Source: Acinetobacter cumulans (GTDB lineage: Bacteria; Pseudomonadota; Gammaproteobacteria; Pseudomonadales; Moraxellaceae). From it: 64,000 nt of DNA. How positions within the stretch are numbered: the stretch's first letter is position 1; each line of letters begins with the position of its first letter. Positions 17,228-25,976 of the stretch are shown here, one piece after another. Under the pieces are notes generated by a model. That model saw nothing but the letters and a program-made list of their open reading frames with translations. It made no database searches and had not been told where the DNA came from. The DNA lies in NCBI RefSeq assembly GCF_003024525.3, contig NZ_CP035934.2, positions 1,054,001 through 1,118,000 of the forward strand, read 5' to 3'. The position numbers and the translations under genes were made by a program.

Positions 17228-20092
17228 TTAAGTAGCTATAAGTGAGGCACAGGTATTTTGTTCTAAATATTCGGTTGCTTCTTGTTCTGGTAGCGGCTTA
17301 GAAAATAGGTAACCTTGTGCAATATCACAATCGAGGTCTTGTAAGTATTGAAGTTGCTGTTCGGTTTCAATCCCTTCAGCAACGACGGTCATTCCCATGG
17401 CTTTGCCCATTGCAATCATGGCACTCACAATGGCGGCTTGTTTGTTTTGCCCAATTTTAGATACGAAACTGCGGTCAATTTTTAATATATCAATTGGAAA
17501 ATCAGCAAGATAGGAGAGTGAAGAATAACCAGTTCCAAAATCATCGAGTGAAATATTAATATTACGTAGCTTAATTTCGTTCAGTTGATTTTTAACATCC
17601 TCGGAATTTTCTAACAGTGAAGATTCGGTAATTTCAAGTTCTAAATCTTGGCCTTCAATTTGGTTGAGGCTCATTGCATCGTCTAAAACTTCGAGCAATT
17701 GTCCGCGTCTGAGTTGCTGTGCAACAATATTCACTGAGACGCAAATATTATTAAAGCCCATGTCTTTCCATTGGCGGATTTGTTTGGCAGTTTGTTGTAT
17801 TACGATACGACCAATGTCTGATATTAGGCTAGTTTGCTCTGCAAGTGGAATAAAAAGATTAGGTGGAATAATTCCCTTTTCAGCATGATTCCAGCGTACT
17901 AGTGCTTCAAAACCACATACATTTTTATCTCTAAAGTTGATTTTAGGCTGGTAATAAACCATTAATTCGTTGTTTTGAATGGCTTTGCGTAAGTCACGTT
18001 CGAGGAATATACCTTGCTCTAAAAGGGCTGTATTTTCTTTCGAATAATAACGAATCGTGTTGCCACCTAGTGTTTTAGCTTCGGTGAGGGCTTGCTCGGC
18101 ACAATTGTTTAAATAATCCAATTGGCGTCCATGCTCTGGGTAGAAAGCAACGCCCATAGAGATGGTAATTAAATGATCTTGTTTGGCAATATTAAATGGC
18201 AAGCCAAATGCTTTGTTAATACGTGCACATTGATCGTGTACCGAAGGGCATAAGTGGGACACTTCATACACAATGGCAAAGTCATCACCATTTAAATGCG
18301 CCATGAATAGTGCTTCTGGGTTGGTCAAACGCAAACGCTGAGCAACTTGGCGTAGTAATTCATCACCACCGTTATGGTTTAAATATTCGTTGAGTGGGCG
18401 GAAGCGATCGATATTGAGGCGAATAATGGCAAATTGTGAGTCACGCTGTGTTACCAAAAGTTTATGTAATTGATAGTTGTAGTAAAAACGATTAGGTAAA
18501 TCTGTCAGCGTGTCATAATTTTCTAAATAAGATAAACGTTGCTCTTGGAGTTTACGTTCAGTTAAGTCAGACACAATACCAATATAGTGCGTGACTTTAT
18601 GGTCTTCATCAGTGATGGCATTAATGTGCATCCACAAGGTAAGTTCTTTGCCAGAGAGGAATTTTTCATTTAATTCGCCATCAAACTCATTCATATTCAT
18701 GAGTTGTTTAATCACACTGTAGTGGGCACTACGTTGTTGTGACTTGTAATTCGCTGTGATGTCAAATAGGTGTTTACCTAAAATTTGGTTGCTACTAAAG
18801 CCTGTTAACTTTTCATAATAAGGATTGACGTCGATATAACAGAGCTCTTCGTCGAGTATAAAAATGCCTTCAGCAGCTTGTTGTAATACACTGGTGGCTA
18901 ATTTAATTCGCTCTTGTGACATTTTTTCTTTTTGAATATCACGACGAATGCCTACCATGCGGATGGCTTTTTTTGTATTTGGATCACGTTCAACCACACG
19001 ACCAATGTCATGTACCCAAGTCCACTTGCCCTCTGAGTTTTGAATACGGTAGTTGGCTTCGTAACGTTCACTTTCACCGCGTAAATGCAGTTTTAAGGTT
19101 AGTTTTAATTGTTCTGCATCATCAGGATGAATTTGGTGTTGTAATTGTTCAAGGTGCTGTTTTGAATCACGGACTTGTTTTTCATATAAGTGGTTGGTGA
19201 TCCGAATTTTACGATCTTTAATGTTCCAATCCCAAGGTCTAAGGCCTGCAATTTCGTGTGCTAATACTAAGTTTTCTTGTTGATTTTCTAAGTCTTTGTT
19301 CATTTGCTCAATATCATAGGTACGTTCACGTACTTTTTGCTCGAGCAGTTGGTTGTTCAGCTGTAGTTGTAGTTCAATATCTTTAGAGTGGTTTATTTCA
19401 TCTTGAAGCTGTTTGCATAAATCATCTGTCCACGTGACTTGTTGTGCAGCATCTTTCATTAAGAGTTGATTGCGTGCATACGTGGTACTCAGGCGCAGGT
19501 TAATTCGATATGACGTTGTTGCACATAATAAAATAACAATAAGTGCAAAATTCAGAGCCAGACTAAAAAGGGGGTTGGTGTCGTGTTGAATAAAATATTG
19601 TGAAAATAAAAATGGAATGATCGAAGGCAAAAAAGTGAGACAAAAATAATTTAACTTTTGGGTTAAGTAGGTCAGGCTAAAGCTTTGAGTCACGATCAAT
19701 AATAATGCTGAAAGTGTTAGCGCATGAATTTCTTCAAAATCTGGATTGATGGTTGGGAGGTAGTTGTAAAGGATATAAATTCCTATAGCTACCAAGCAAC
19801 CTACGGTAAAACACTGAATTTGTAGCCAGCGATGGGCGTGATTTAAATTATAAAGCCCAGGTTTAAAATGCGCTGTACTTACAAGCCAAAACAGGCAAAC
19901 GATAATTTCTGTTGTAAAAAACCATGTATAAAAATAAGGTGCAGGCGTTGAACTAAAAAATTTGTAAATACAGAAAATATAGAGACAAACAACGAGAATA
20001 CTGGTTAGAAAATAACGGCTTAAACGAATTGTATTTGCAATTTGGGCGGCATGATTATGCTCCCGAATATATTCATATTGATCTTCTATCAT
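17228..20092 (-). CDS. PAS-GGDEF-EAL protein, probable c-di-GMP phosphodiesterase
   Basis: This 954-residue membrane sensor begins with about six hydrophobic helices (residues 25-210). A coiled-coil stretch (about 215-275) and two PAS domains (about 280-395 and 400-515) follow, then GGDEF and EAL domains. The GGDEF signature is altered to NGDDF, so cyclase activity is doubtful. The EAL domain looks intact: EAL in FEALVRW, EITESSLL, LDDFGTGYSS, KIDRSFV and VVAEGIET. It probably breaks down c-di-GMP in response to a signal. The ATG at 20092 is preferred over TTG at 20101. Confidence 0.93.
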   Translation of the reverse strand: MIEDQYEYIREHNHAAQIANTIRLSRYFLTSILVVCLYIFCIYKFFSSTPAPYFYTWFFTTEIIVCLFWLVSTAHFKPGLYNLNHAHRWLQIQCFTVGCLVAIGIYILYNYLPTINPDFEEIHALTLSALLLIVTQSFSLTYLTQKLNYFCLTFLPSIIPFLFSQYFIQHDTNPLFSLALNFALIVILLCATTSYRINLRLSTTYARNQLLMKDAAQQVTWTDDLCKQLQDEINHSKDIELQLQLNNQLLEQKVRERTYDIEQMNKDLENQQENLVLAHEIAGLRPWDWNIKDRKIRITNHLYEKQVRDSKQHLEQLQHQIHPDDAEQLKLTLKLHLRGESERYEANYRIQNSEGKWTWVHDIGRVVERDPNTKKAIRMVGIRRDIQKEKMSQERIKLATSVLQQAAEGIFILDEELCYIDVNPYYEKLTGFSSNQILGKHLFDITANYKSQQRSAHYSVIKQLMNMNEFDGELNEKFLSGKELTLWMHINAITDEDHKVTHYIGIVSDLTERKLQEQRLSYLENYDTLTDLPNRFYYNYQLHKLLVTQRDSQFAIIRLNIDRFRPLNEYLNHNGGDELLRQVAQRLRLTNPEALFMAHLNGDDFAIVYEVSHLCPSVHDQCARINKAFGLPFNIAKQDHLITISMGVAFYPEHGRQLDYLNNCAEQALTEAKTLGGNTIRYYSKENTALLEQGIFLERDLRKAIQNNELMVYYQPKINFRDKNVCGFEALVRWNHAEKGIIPPNLFIPLAEQTSLISDIGRIVIQQTAKQIRQWKDMGFNNICVSVNIVAQQLRRGQLLEVLDDAMSLNQIEGQDLELEITESSLLENSEDVKNQLNEIKLRNINISLDDFGTGYSSLSYLADFPIDILKIDRSFVSKIGQNKQAAIVSAMIAMGKAMGMTVVAEGIETEQQLQYLQDLDCDIAQGYLFSKPLPEQEATEYLEQNTCASLIAT

Positions 20093-20250
20093 GAATATCA
20101 ATGCCTTATTTCAATGTAATAATTAAGTCAATTTTTATTGGCCTAGCTGTAAACAGCTCGAAATCCTTTCAAGGCCATACATTTTATCTAAATAAGGGTA
20201 ATTGCCAGAAGCACAAAAATCAATCAATATGTATACATAAATATAAAAAA

Positions 20251-20976
20251 TCAGATGAAATTATTGATTATTCGATAATTAAGTATAGAAAGTGCAACAA
20301 CTGGGGCGGTTTCTGTACGTAAAACACGTTCACCTATGCACCAATTGATAAAGCCAGCTTGGTTAGCACTTTCAATTTCTGCTTCACTTAAACCACCCTC
20401 TGGGCCAATGAGCAATGCGATATTTGGCGTTGCATTGGCTAAGACGTCTGTTTGGTCCTTGTTTGGAGCAAGTACGAGTTTAGTGACTGGTAATTTAGAA
20501 GCAAGCCATTTGTCTAAACTAATGGGTGCAAGGATTTTTGGAACCACATTCAAACCGCATTGTTCACAGGCTGCAATCGCAATACCTTGCCAATGATCTA
20601 ATTTTTTTTGGTCGCGGTCATACTTCAAACGCATTTCACAGCGTTCAGAAGTGAGCAATTGAATTTCAGAAACACCGAGTTCAACCGCTTTTTGAATCGC
20701 ATAATCCATGCGATCGCCTTTACTCATGACTTGGCCAAGTAAGGCTGTAAAAGCAGGGGTACGGTTGGCAGGATTAAAAGCTGTTACAGCAACAGATGCT
20801 GATTTTTTAGCAACGTCCGTTAATGTCACTTCGTATTCGCCACCTTGGCCATTAAAGAATGTGGCAGTTTCACCTGTTTGCGCGCGTAGCACTTTAACCC
20901 AGTGATGAAATACTGTTTCAGTCAGTTCGACAGTGGTATCAACATTTAGGTCTGCTTCAATAAAAAAACGAGGCAT
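20251..20976 (-). CDS. rsmE: 16S rRNA (uracil-1498-N3)-methyltransferase RsmE
   Basis: RsmE methylates U1498 of 16S rRNA. The 241-residue protein has an N-terminal PUA-like part (HHWVKVLRAQTGE) and a C-terminal SPOUT knot. The SAM-binding signatures are LLIGPEGGLSEAEIE (near residue 190) and GERVLRTETAPVVALSILNY at the C-terminus; ERCEMRLKYDRDQKK is another family motif. Its length equals that of E. coli RsmE to within a few residues. It stands between the EAL protein and metF on the same strand, with gaps of over 100 bases on both sides. Confidence 0.96.
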   Translation of the reverse strand: MPRFFIEADLNVDTTVELTETVFHHWVKVLRAQTGETATFFNGQGGEYEVTLTDVAKKSASVAVTAFNPANRTPAFTALLGQVMSKGDRMDYAIQKAVELGVSEIQLLTSERCEMRLKYDRDQKKLDHWQGIAIAACEQCGLNVVPKILAPISLDKWLASKLPVTKLVLAPNKDQTDVLANATPNIALLIGPEGGLSEAEIESANQAGFINWCIGERVLRTETAPVVALSILNYRIINNFI

Positions 20977-21082
20977 TTGGCTTTACTCTCAAAAGGTGAA
21001 ATAAAAAGACTTCTGAATTACGGCTTATAACTATCTCAGTAAAGAAATAGGAAATTTTGTAAGGCTCAGAAGTCTAAAATAC

Positions 21083-21919
21083 TTAAGCCAGACCTAAGTC
21101 TTGCACAAGCTGGCGAGTTGGATCAGTGGTGTTCATGGTGTAGAAGTGCAGGCTTGGTGCACCACCTACAATTAGGCGTTCGCAAAGTTTTACAATCACT
21201 TCATGACCAAAGGCTTTGATTGAATCAGTATCGTCGCCATAAGTTGCCAATTGCTTACGAATCCAGCGAGGAATTTCAGCACCTGTACCATCAGCGAAGC
21301 GAATGAGGTTGCTTGCATTGGTAATAGGCATAATGCCTGGTGCTACAGGAATGTTCACGCCTTCTTTTTGAATGCGTTCTACGAAGTAGAAGTATGCATC
21401 TGGATTAAAGAAGAACTGTGTCAATGCTGCATTTGCGCCTGCATTGGCTTTATCACAGAAACGTTTGATGTCTAAATCAAAGCTGTCTGCCTGCGGGTGC
21501 ATTTCTGGGTACGCTGCCACTTCAATTTTGAAATGATCACCTGAATGTTCACGAATGAAACGTACAAGATCAGTTGCATAAGGCAATTCGCCTAAGCCAA
21601 CTTGGCCTGAAGGTAAGTCACCACGAAGTGCAACAATACGGTCAATGCCTTGTGATTTGTACAAATCTAGAAGTTCTGCAATACGTTCTTTGCTGTCACC
21701 AATACAAGAAAGGTGAGGAGCAACAGGTGTACCTTTGCCATTAAAATCGGCAAGGGTAGACAGTGTACGTTCACGCGTAGAACCGCCTGCACCATAGGTT
21801 ACAGAGAAAAACTCAGGATTTAATAATTGAAGTTCTTGGTGAACAACTTTAAGTTTTTCCGCGCCAGCATCAGTTTTGGTCGGGAAGAACTCAAAGGAAA
21901 TAGGAATCTGTTTTGACAT
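21083..21919 (-). CDS. metF: 5,10-methylenetetrahydrofolate reductase MetF
   Basis: MetF is the FAD enzyme that makes 5-methyltetrahydrofolate for methionine synthesis. The 278-residue TIM-barrel protein shows ISFEFFPTKT at the start (catalytic Glu), VTYGAGGSTRERT, ALRGDLP and FFFNPDAY. The ATG at 21919 has an AGGA site 7 bases upstream; an in-frame TTG two codons earlier is rejected. It lies 160 bases after ahcY on the same strand, across a palindromic repeat. It could share the ahcY transcript and hence the SAH riboswitch. Confidence 0.95.
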   Translation of the reverse strand: MSKQIPISFEFFPTKTDAGAEKLKVVHQELQLLNPEFFSVTYGAGGSTRERTLSTLADFNGKGTPVAPHLSCIGDSKERIAELLDLYKSQGIDRIVALRGDLPSGQVGLGELPYATDLVRFIREHSGDHFKIEVAAYPEMHPQADSFDLDIKRFCDKANAGANAALTQFFFNPDAYFYFVERIQKEGVNIPVAPGIMPITNASNLIRFADGTGAEIPRWIRKQLATYGDDTDSIKAFGHEVIVKLCERLIVGGAPSLHFYTMNTTDPTRQLVQDLGLA

Positions 21920-21960
21920 GTTCAAATCCTTTTTTATAAATACTGTTTGTTTATTATTGC

Positions 21961-22073
21961 CCTCATCCCAGCCTTCTCCTGAGCCATATATGGCGCAAGA
22001 GAAGGAGAGTCCATGAGAAAATTAAATTCTCAATGGAAAGTTCCTCTCCTAACAGGAGAGGTTAGGAGAGGTG
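21961..22073. repeat. MITE-like palindromic repeat between ahcY and metF
   Basis: About 113 bases are built from nested inverted repeats. The outer ends are imperfect terminal repeats (CCTCATCCCAGCCTTCTCCTG against CCTCTCCTAACCTCTCCTG). Inside are a hairpin around GCCATATATGGC, a central CCATGAGAA/TTCTCAATGG stem and a CCTCTCCTAACAGGAGAGG hairpin. It resembles the short dispersed palindromes of many proteobacteria. It could also act as a processing or attenuation site between the two genes. Confidence 0.6.
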
Positions 22074-22079
22074 AAAAAC

Positions 22080-23462
22080 TTAGTATTTATAAGCCTCAGC
22101 TTTGAACGGGCCTTCAACTTGAACACCTAGGTAATCAGCTTGTTCTTGAGTCAAAGTTGTCAATACGCCGCCGAAACCAGCAACCATTGCCGCAGCAACT
22201 TCTTCGTCTAATTTCTTAGGAATAAGTTCTACACGGATTGCAGCTTGTTTTTGATCTTCTGGAAGATCAGCAAATTTTTCAGCGAATAGGTGCATTTGAC
22301 CCAATACTTGGTTAGCAAAAGAACCATCCATAATACGTGATGGGTGACCAGTTGCGTTACCAAGGTTCACCAAACGGCCTTCAGAAAGAAGGATTAAGTA
22401 ATCGTTTTCGTTTTCTGTACGATACACTTGGTGAACTTGTGGCTTAACTTCAACCCACTTGTAACCGCGTAGGTAGTTTGTGTCGATTTCAGTATCGAAG
22501 TGACCGATGTTACAAACAACAGCACCAGCTTTTAATGAATCAAGCATTGCTGCGTCACATACGTGGTAGTTACCAGTAGTCGTTACGATCAAGTCAGTGT
22601 TTTGAAGAAGATCAAGGTTGATATCTTCTTTTTTGCCAGTTTGAACGCCGTTTTTGTACGGAGCAACAACTTCGTAACCGTCCATGCATGCTTGCATTGC
22701 GCAGATTGGGTCAACTTCAGTTACACGTACAATCATGCCTTCTTGACGAAGTGATTGAGCAGAACCTTTACCTACGTCGCCATAACCGATTACAAGCGCA
22801 CGACGGCCAGATAAAAGCATATCTGTACCGCGTTTGATTGCATCATTTAGAGAGTGACGGCAGCCGTATTTGTTGTCGTTTTTAGACTTAGTTACAGAGT
22901 CGTTTACGTTGATTGCAGGAACTTTTAAAGTACCGTCGCGGTGCATTTCGTAAAGACGTTGAACACCTGTTGTAGTTTCTTCAGTAATACCGTGGATTTT
23001 AGCAATCACTTCAGGATATTTTTCGTGAACAAGTGCAGTTAAGTCACCGCCATCGTCCAGAATCATGTTGGCATCCCAAGGTGTGCCGTTTACGTTGATT
23101 TGCTGTTCTAAGCACCAAACGTATTCTTCTTCAGTTTCGCCTTTCCAAGCAAAAACTGGAATACCAGCAGCCGCGATTGCAGCAGCAGCGTGGTCTTGCG
23201 TAGAGAAGATGTTGCATGAAGTCCAGCGAACTTCTGCGCCTAATTCAACTAGAGTTTCAATTAAAACTGCAGTTTGAATTGTCATGTGGATACAGCCAAG
23301 GATTTTCGCGCCAGCAAGCGGTTTAGCTGCAGCATAGCGTTTACGAAGACCCATTAGCGCTGGCATTTCTGCTTCAGCAAGTTTGATTTCTTTACGGCCG
23401 TAGTCAGCTAGTGAAATGTCGGCAACTTTGTAATCTGTAAATGAAGCATTAACCGCGTTCAT
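22080..23462 (-). CDS. ahcY: S-adenosylhomocysteine hydrolase AhcY
   Basis: AhcY splits S-adenosylhomocysteine into adenosine and homocysteine, removing the inhibitory product of methylation reactions. The 460-residue protein has NAD-binding [10 protein letters not shown] (near residue 228), [13 protein letters not shown] with the catalytic Lys/Asp, [11 protein letters not shown] and the C-terminal PFKAEAYKY with the NAD-contacting Lys and Tyr. AAGGAG at 23469-23474 sits 6 bases before the ATG at 23462. The leader carries an SAH riboswitch and a clear promoter. The downstream gene is metF. Confidence 0.98.
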   Translation of the reverse strand: MNAVNASFTDYKVADISLADYGRKEIKLAEAEMPALMGLRKRYAAAKPLAGAKILGCIHMTIQTAVLIETLVELGAEVRWTSCNIFSTQDHAAAAIAAAGIPVFAWKGETEEEYVWCLEQQINVNGTPWDANMILDDGGDLTALVHEKYPEVIAKIHGITEETTTGVQRLYEMHRDGTLKVPAINVNDSVTKSKNDNKYGCRHSLNDAIKRGTDMLLSGRRALVIGYGDVGKGSAQSLRQEGMIVRVTEVDPICAMQACMDGYEVVAPYKNGVQTGKKEDINLDLLQNTDLIVTTTGNYHVCDAAMLDSLKAGAVVCNIGHFDTEIDTNYLRGYKWVEVKPQVHQVYRTENENDYLILLSEGRLVNLGNATGHPSRIMDGSFANQVLGQMHLFAEKFADLPEDQKQAAIRVELIPKKLDEEVAAAMVAGFGGVLTTLTQEQADYLGVQVEGPFKAEAYKY

Positions 23463-23502
23463 CACGATCTCCTTAATAAAAACAATTGATCATTATGTTC
23501 GC

Positions 23503-23597
23503 GGATGCCGTTGTTGATTGAAACGAATGTTCAACCGAATCGTCGAGCCTAGCGATCTTATATTTAGTGCCTATAAGAAAGTCGCAGCATCCCTCGA
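23503..23597 (-). promoter_or_regulatory. SAH riboswitch upstream of ahcY
   Basis: Read on the minus strand, the leader contains the SAH riboswitch pieces in order: TCGAGGGATGCTGCGAC, a variable hairpin with arms TCTTATA/TATAAGA, GCTAGGCTCGA, a small GTTGA/TCAAC hairpin, and AACGGCATCC. Stem P1 is GGATGC with GCATCC, P2 is GCGA with TCGC, and a pseudoknot can form between TCGAG and CTCGA. This class is known to raise ahcY expression when S-adenosylhomocysteine accumulates. The position, 30 bases before the ribosome-binding site, fits translational or transcriptional control. Confidence 0.9.
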
Positions 23598-23607
23598 CTA
23601 GCGAAGT

Positions 23608-23636
23608 ATTGTACTTGGAAATAGAGTGAGTTCCAA
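23608..23636 (-). promoter_or_regulatory. ahcY promoter
   Basis: On the minus strand, -35 TTGGAA (23636-23631) and -10 TACAAT (23613-23608) are separated by exactly 17 bases. Transcription would begin just before the first stem of the riboswitch. Confidence 0.75.
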
Positions 23637-23685
23637 TCTTCAATTGGTTAATATCTGTCATATAAGTAAATTTCGAGATTGTACT

Positions 23686-24720
23686 ATGATGGATAGCTTT
23701 AATTACCCTATCAAAGAATGGGGTGAAATTAAGGATGATTATAAAAATGGGAGTTTAATAATTGGCAATGGGGCTAGTGTTGCTCTGCATCAAAAATTTC
23801 GTTTTGATTCTTTAAAAGAAGAAGCTGAAAAATTAGAACTTTTTAATGCAGATATATCCAAACTTTTTAAGGAGTTTGATACAGATGATTTCGAGTTAGT
23901 TTTGAGATTAGTTTGGCATGCAAAGTTGGTAAATAATCATTTAGGTATACACGATACAAAAATTGATTCAGCTTATGAGAATATTAAAAATGCTCTAATC
24001 GAAGTTGTTAAAGAAGTTCATTGCGAACATGCACAAATATTTGATCATTTATCTGATCTTTATAAATTTACAAAGCAGTTTTCTACGATTGTTTCACTTA
24101 ATTATGATTTGATTCTGTATTGGATACGTATGTATGGTAATGGGAGTAGCATCAACAATGATGGTCATATTTTTAAAGATTGCTTTATTGGATACGGCCA
24201 GTTTGATCATGATTGGGAAAAGTTTAAACAACCATACGGACGGCATCAAAAAGACGTCACGTTGACCTTTTACCAACATGGTAATTTATGTATCTTTAGA
24301 GATGCTAAAAATGCTGAGAATAAACTACAAAGAGATGAGTCTAAAAGTTTATTGGATGTTATTACATCGCAGTGGTGTGAAGACAAAATTCCATTATTTA
24401 TAGCTGAAGGCACAGGGATTAAAAAATTAGAGTCAATAAAAAGTAGTCCATATTTGAGCACAATATTTTATGAAGTTTTACCAAGCTTAGTGGCTGAAAA
24501 TAAAAATTTAGTTATTTATGGATGGGGCTTAGGTGAACAAGAGTCCCATTTAATCCAGCAAATTTTTAAACAAGGTACTGTAGGTAAAGTTGCTATCTCG
24601 ACTTATTCTAAAGAGCAGAAAGAATGTCATCGGATTAATACATTAATTAAAGTAATAGCTCCTAAAATAGAAGTAGAATTTTTTGATAGTCAAAGTTCAG
24701 GTTGTTGGAATAATCCCTAA
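23686..24720 (+). CDS. SIR2-like DUF4917 family protein, possible defence NADase
   Basis: This 344-residue soluble protein resembles DUF4917, a SIR2-like family. Four SIR2-type signatures appear in order: nucleotide loop IIGNGASVAL (near residue 20), STIVSLNYDLILYW, FYQHGNLCIF (the HG motif that places the catalytic His) and NLVIYGWGLGEQE. SIR2 domains in bacteria often cleave NAD+ during phage defence, but this activity is inferred. The gene is alone, visibly AT-richer than its housekeeping neighbours, and divergent from the ahcY promoter. A second ATG lies 3 bases later. Confidence 0.78.
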   Translation: MMDSFNYPIKEWGEIKDDYKNGSLIIGNGASVALHQKFRFDSLKEEAEKLELFNADISKLFKEFDTDDFELVLRLVWHAKLVNNHLGIHDTKIDSAYENIKNALIEVVKEVHCEHAQIFDHLSDLYKFTKQFSTIVSLNYDLILYWIRMYGNGSSINNDGHIFKDCFIGYGQFDHDWEKFKQPYGRHQKDVTLTFYQHGNLCIFRDAKNAENKLQRDESKSLLDVITSQWCEDKIPLFIAEGTGIKKLESIKSSPYLSTIFYEVLPSLVAENKNLVIYGWGLGEQESHLIQQIFKQGTVGKVAISTYSKEQKECHRINTLIKVIAPKIEVEFFDSQSSGCWNNP

Positions 24721-24734
24721 AATTAAAGTATTTG

Positions 24735-24758
24735 TATTAATATTAATATTAATATTAA
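24735..24758. repeat. TATTAA hexamer repeated four times
   Basis: Four exact head-to-tail copies of TATTAA lie 27 bases before the next start codon. It is a short simple-sequence repeat that could vary in copy number by slippage. Confidence 0.85.
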
Positions 24759-24784
24759 TTTTAGATAAATTTTGAGTTCCTTTC

Positions 24785-25291
24785 ATGTCTTTGGAAATCC
24801 CAGAAGCACTTGCCAATTTAGAAGCCAATGGCGGTATCTATGCCGTATGGATGCTGCTGCAGCACTTAGGCCTAGATGCTGAAATAGATCAGCTGGTCAA
24901 TGTGTGCGGCTATGATGCAGAGTATGGAACAAGTTCATTGGGTCTTGCCATTGGCTTAAAAAAGTTTGGCTATCAGATTCAATTTCATACTGATGAAGAC
25001 TTAGAGCCAAGTGAAGAAGATCTAAAGGAATTGAACACAGCACAACAAATTCAATTGCCAATTTTACCTGCACTTAGCTATGCAGAAATCCAGCAAGCTT
25101 TTGAGCAAAAGCAATATGTGATTGTGTATTACGACACTTTAGAAGGTGAGGGCAATCACTCGTTGGTGTATGCAGTTGATGCCAATGAGATTAGTTTTTT
25201 TGACAGTTTTGAAGCAATGCCAGCAGCGTTATTTGAACAACAACGTGCAGTGGAAGGTATTTTTAGACAAGCCATTGTTGTTGATGCTTAA
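24785..25291 (+). CDS. C39 peptidase-like protein lacking the catalytic Cys
   Basis: This 168-residue protein follows the outline of a C39/papain-like peptidase. NGGIYAVWMLLQHLG at residues 15-29 aligns with the family DCGPACLAMVLRYYG, followed by SSLGLAIGLKKFGYQIQ, then the His region GNHSLVYAVD and ISFFDSF with its Asp. The catalytic Cys position is Gly16, so it is probably not an active peptidase by the usual mechanism. It has no signal peptide or ABC partner. A binding or pseudo-enzyme role is possible. Confidence 0.72.
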   Translation: MSLEIPEALANLEANGGIYAVWMLLQHLGLDAEIDQLVNVCGYDAEYGTSSLGLAIGLKKFGYQIQFHTDEDLEPSEEDLKELNTAQQIQLPILPALSYAEIQQAFEQKQYVIVYYDTLEGEGNHSLVYAVDANEISFFDSFEAMPAALFEQQRAVEGIFRQAIVVDA

Positions 25292-25310
25292 TGTAAGAGT
25301 GCAAAAAATT

Positions 25311-25332
25311 ACAGCCCATTATGATGGGCTGT
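25311..25332 (-). terminator. Terminator of Sel1-repeat gene
   Basis: The stem ACAGCCCAT/ATGGGCTGT is followed on the minus strand by AATTTTTT. On the plus strand the T-run is weak, so it mainly serves the minus-strand gene. Confidence 0.75.
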
Positions 25333-25337
25333 ATTGC

Positions 25338-25868
25338 TTATTGCTCAGTATTTTTGCTTTCAGCAAGCTGTGCTTGTTGATCCCAAAAATCAGCTTGTTC
25401 TTCATTGGCATCAATACCTAAGCCATTTGCATAGATAAAAGATAAATCGCGCATGGCTTGTACATCGCCTAATTTGGCTGCTTGTTCAACCAGTTCAATA
25501 GACTTGCTCACGTCTTTTTCAGTGGCATCACCACGGCGGTAATAGCCTGCTAACTCAAAAATAGCGGCAGCATGTTTATCTTTGCTGGCCTGAGTTAACC
25601 AATTAAAACCATATTCAAAGTATTTTTTAGACTCTTCTGGGTCTTCTTCGCGTAATTCTTTAGCATAAACTGTATAGCCTTCACCCAGCCAATACATTGC
25701 TTCAGTTAAGCCCAATTGTGCTGCTCTGAGTGCCCATTCTTCAGCCAGATCAATATCGTCTTCATGTTCGCTGTGCATATAGGCTTCGGCTAGCTCAAAT
25801 TGAGCTTCAGCATTACCAGCAGATGCACGATTAATTAAAGCAATAGGGGGAGTAATACGCTGCGACAT
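25338..25868 (-). CDS. Sel1-like repeat protein
   Basis: This 176-residue protein has about four Sel1/TPR-like helical repeats. Examples are NAEAQFELAEAYMHS, LTEAMYWLGEGY, HAAAIFELAGYYRRGD and DVQAMRDLSFIYANGLG, each with the A-x-x-x-L-A/G-x-x-Y pattern. Such repeats form a solenoid that binds other proteins. No signal peptide is visible, so it is probably cytoplasmic. The partner is unknown. It sits downstream of the Tim44-like gene on the same strand but is separated by that gene's neighbours and terminator. Confidence 0.85.
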   Translation of the reverse strand: MSQRITPPIALINRASAGNAEAQFELAEAYMHSEHEDDIDLAEEWALRAAQLGLTEAMYWLGEGYTVYAKELREEDPEESKKYFEYGFNWLTQASKDKHAAAIFELAGYYRRGDATEKDVSKSIELVEQAAKLGDVQAMRDLSFIYANGLGIDANEEQADFWDQQAQLAESKNTEQ

Positions 25869-25935
25869 AAGGCAACCTCAAAAATAAACCTGCCTAGATT
25901 AAAGTGATTGGCTCAGAAAAGCGAATTTTAGCCAT

Positions 25936-25966
25936 AAAAAAAAGCGATCCGAAGATCGCTTTTTTA
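25936..25966 (-). terminator. Terminator of Tim44-like gene
   Basis: The stem AAAAGCGATC / GATCGCTTTT has flanking A- and T-runs and lies 10 bases after the stop codon on the minus strand. Confidence 0.85.
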
Positions 25967-25976
25967 GAAGTGATGC

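Noticed and set aside
20101..20322. 73-codon plus-strand frame between the EAL gene and rsmE
   Set aside because: It overlaps the 3' end of rsmE on the opposite strand and has no ribosome-binding site or family resemblance.
23686..25291. SIR2-like gene plus C39-like gene as a two-gene Thoeris-type system
   Set aside because: The second gene has no TIR or other Thoeris ThsB features and is separated by 64 bases with a repeat. A functional pair cannot be supported from sequence alone.
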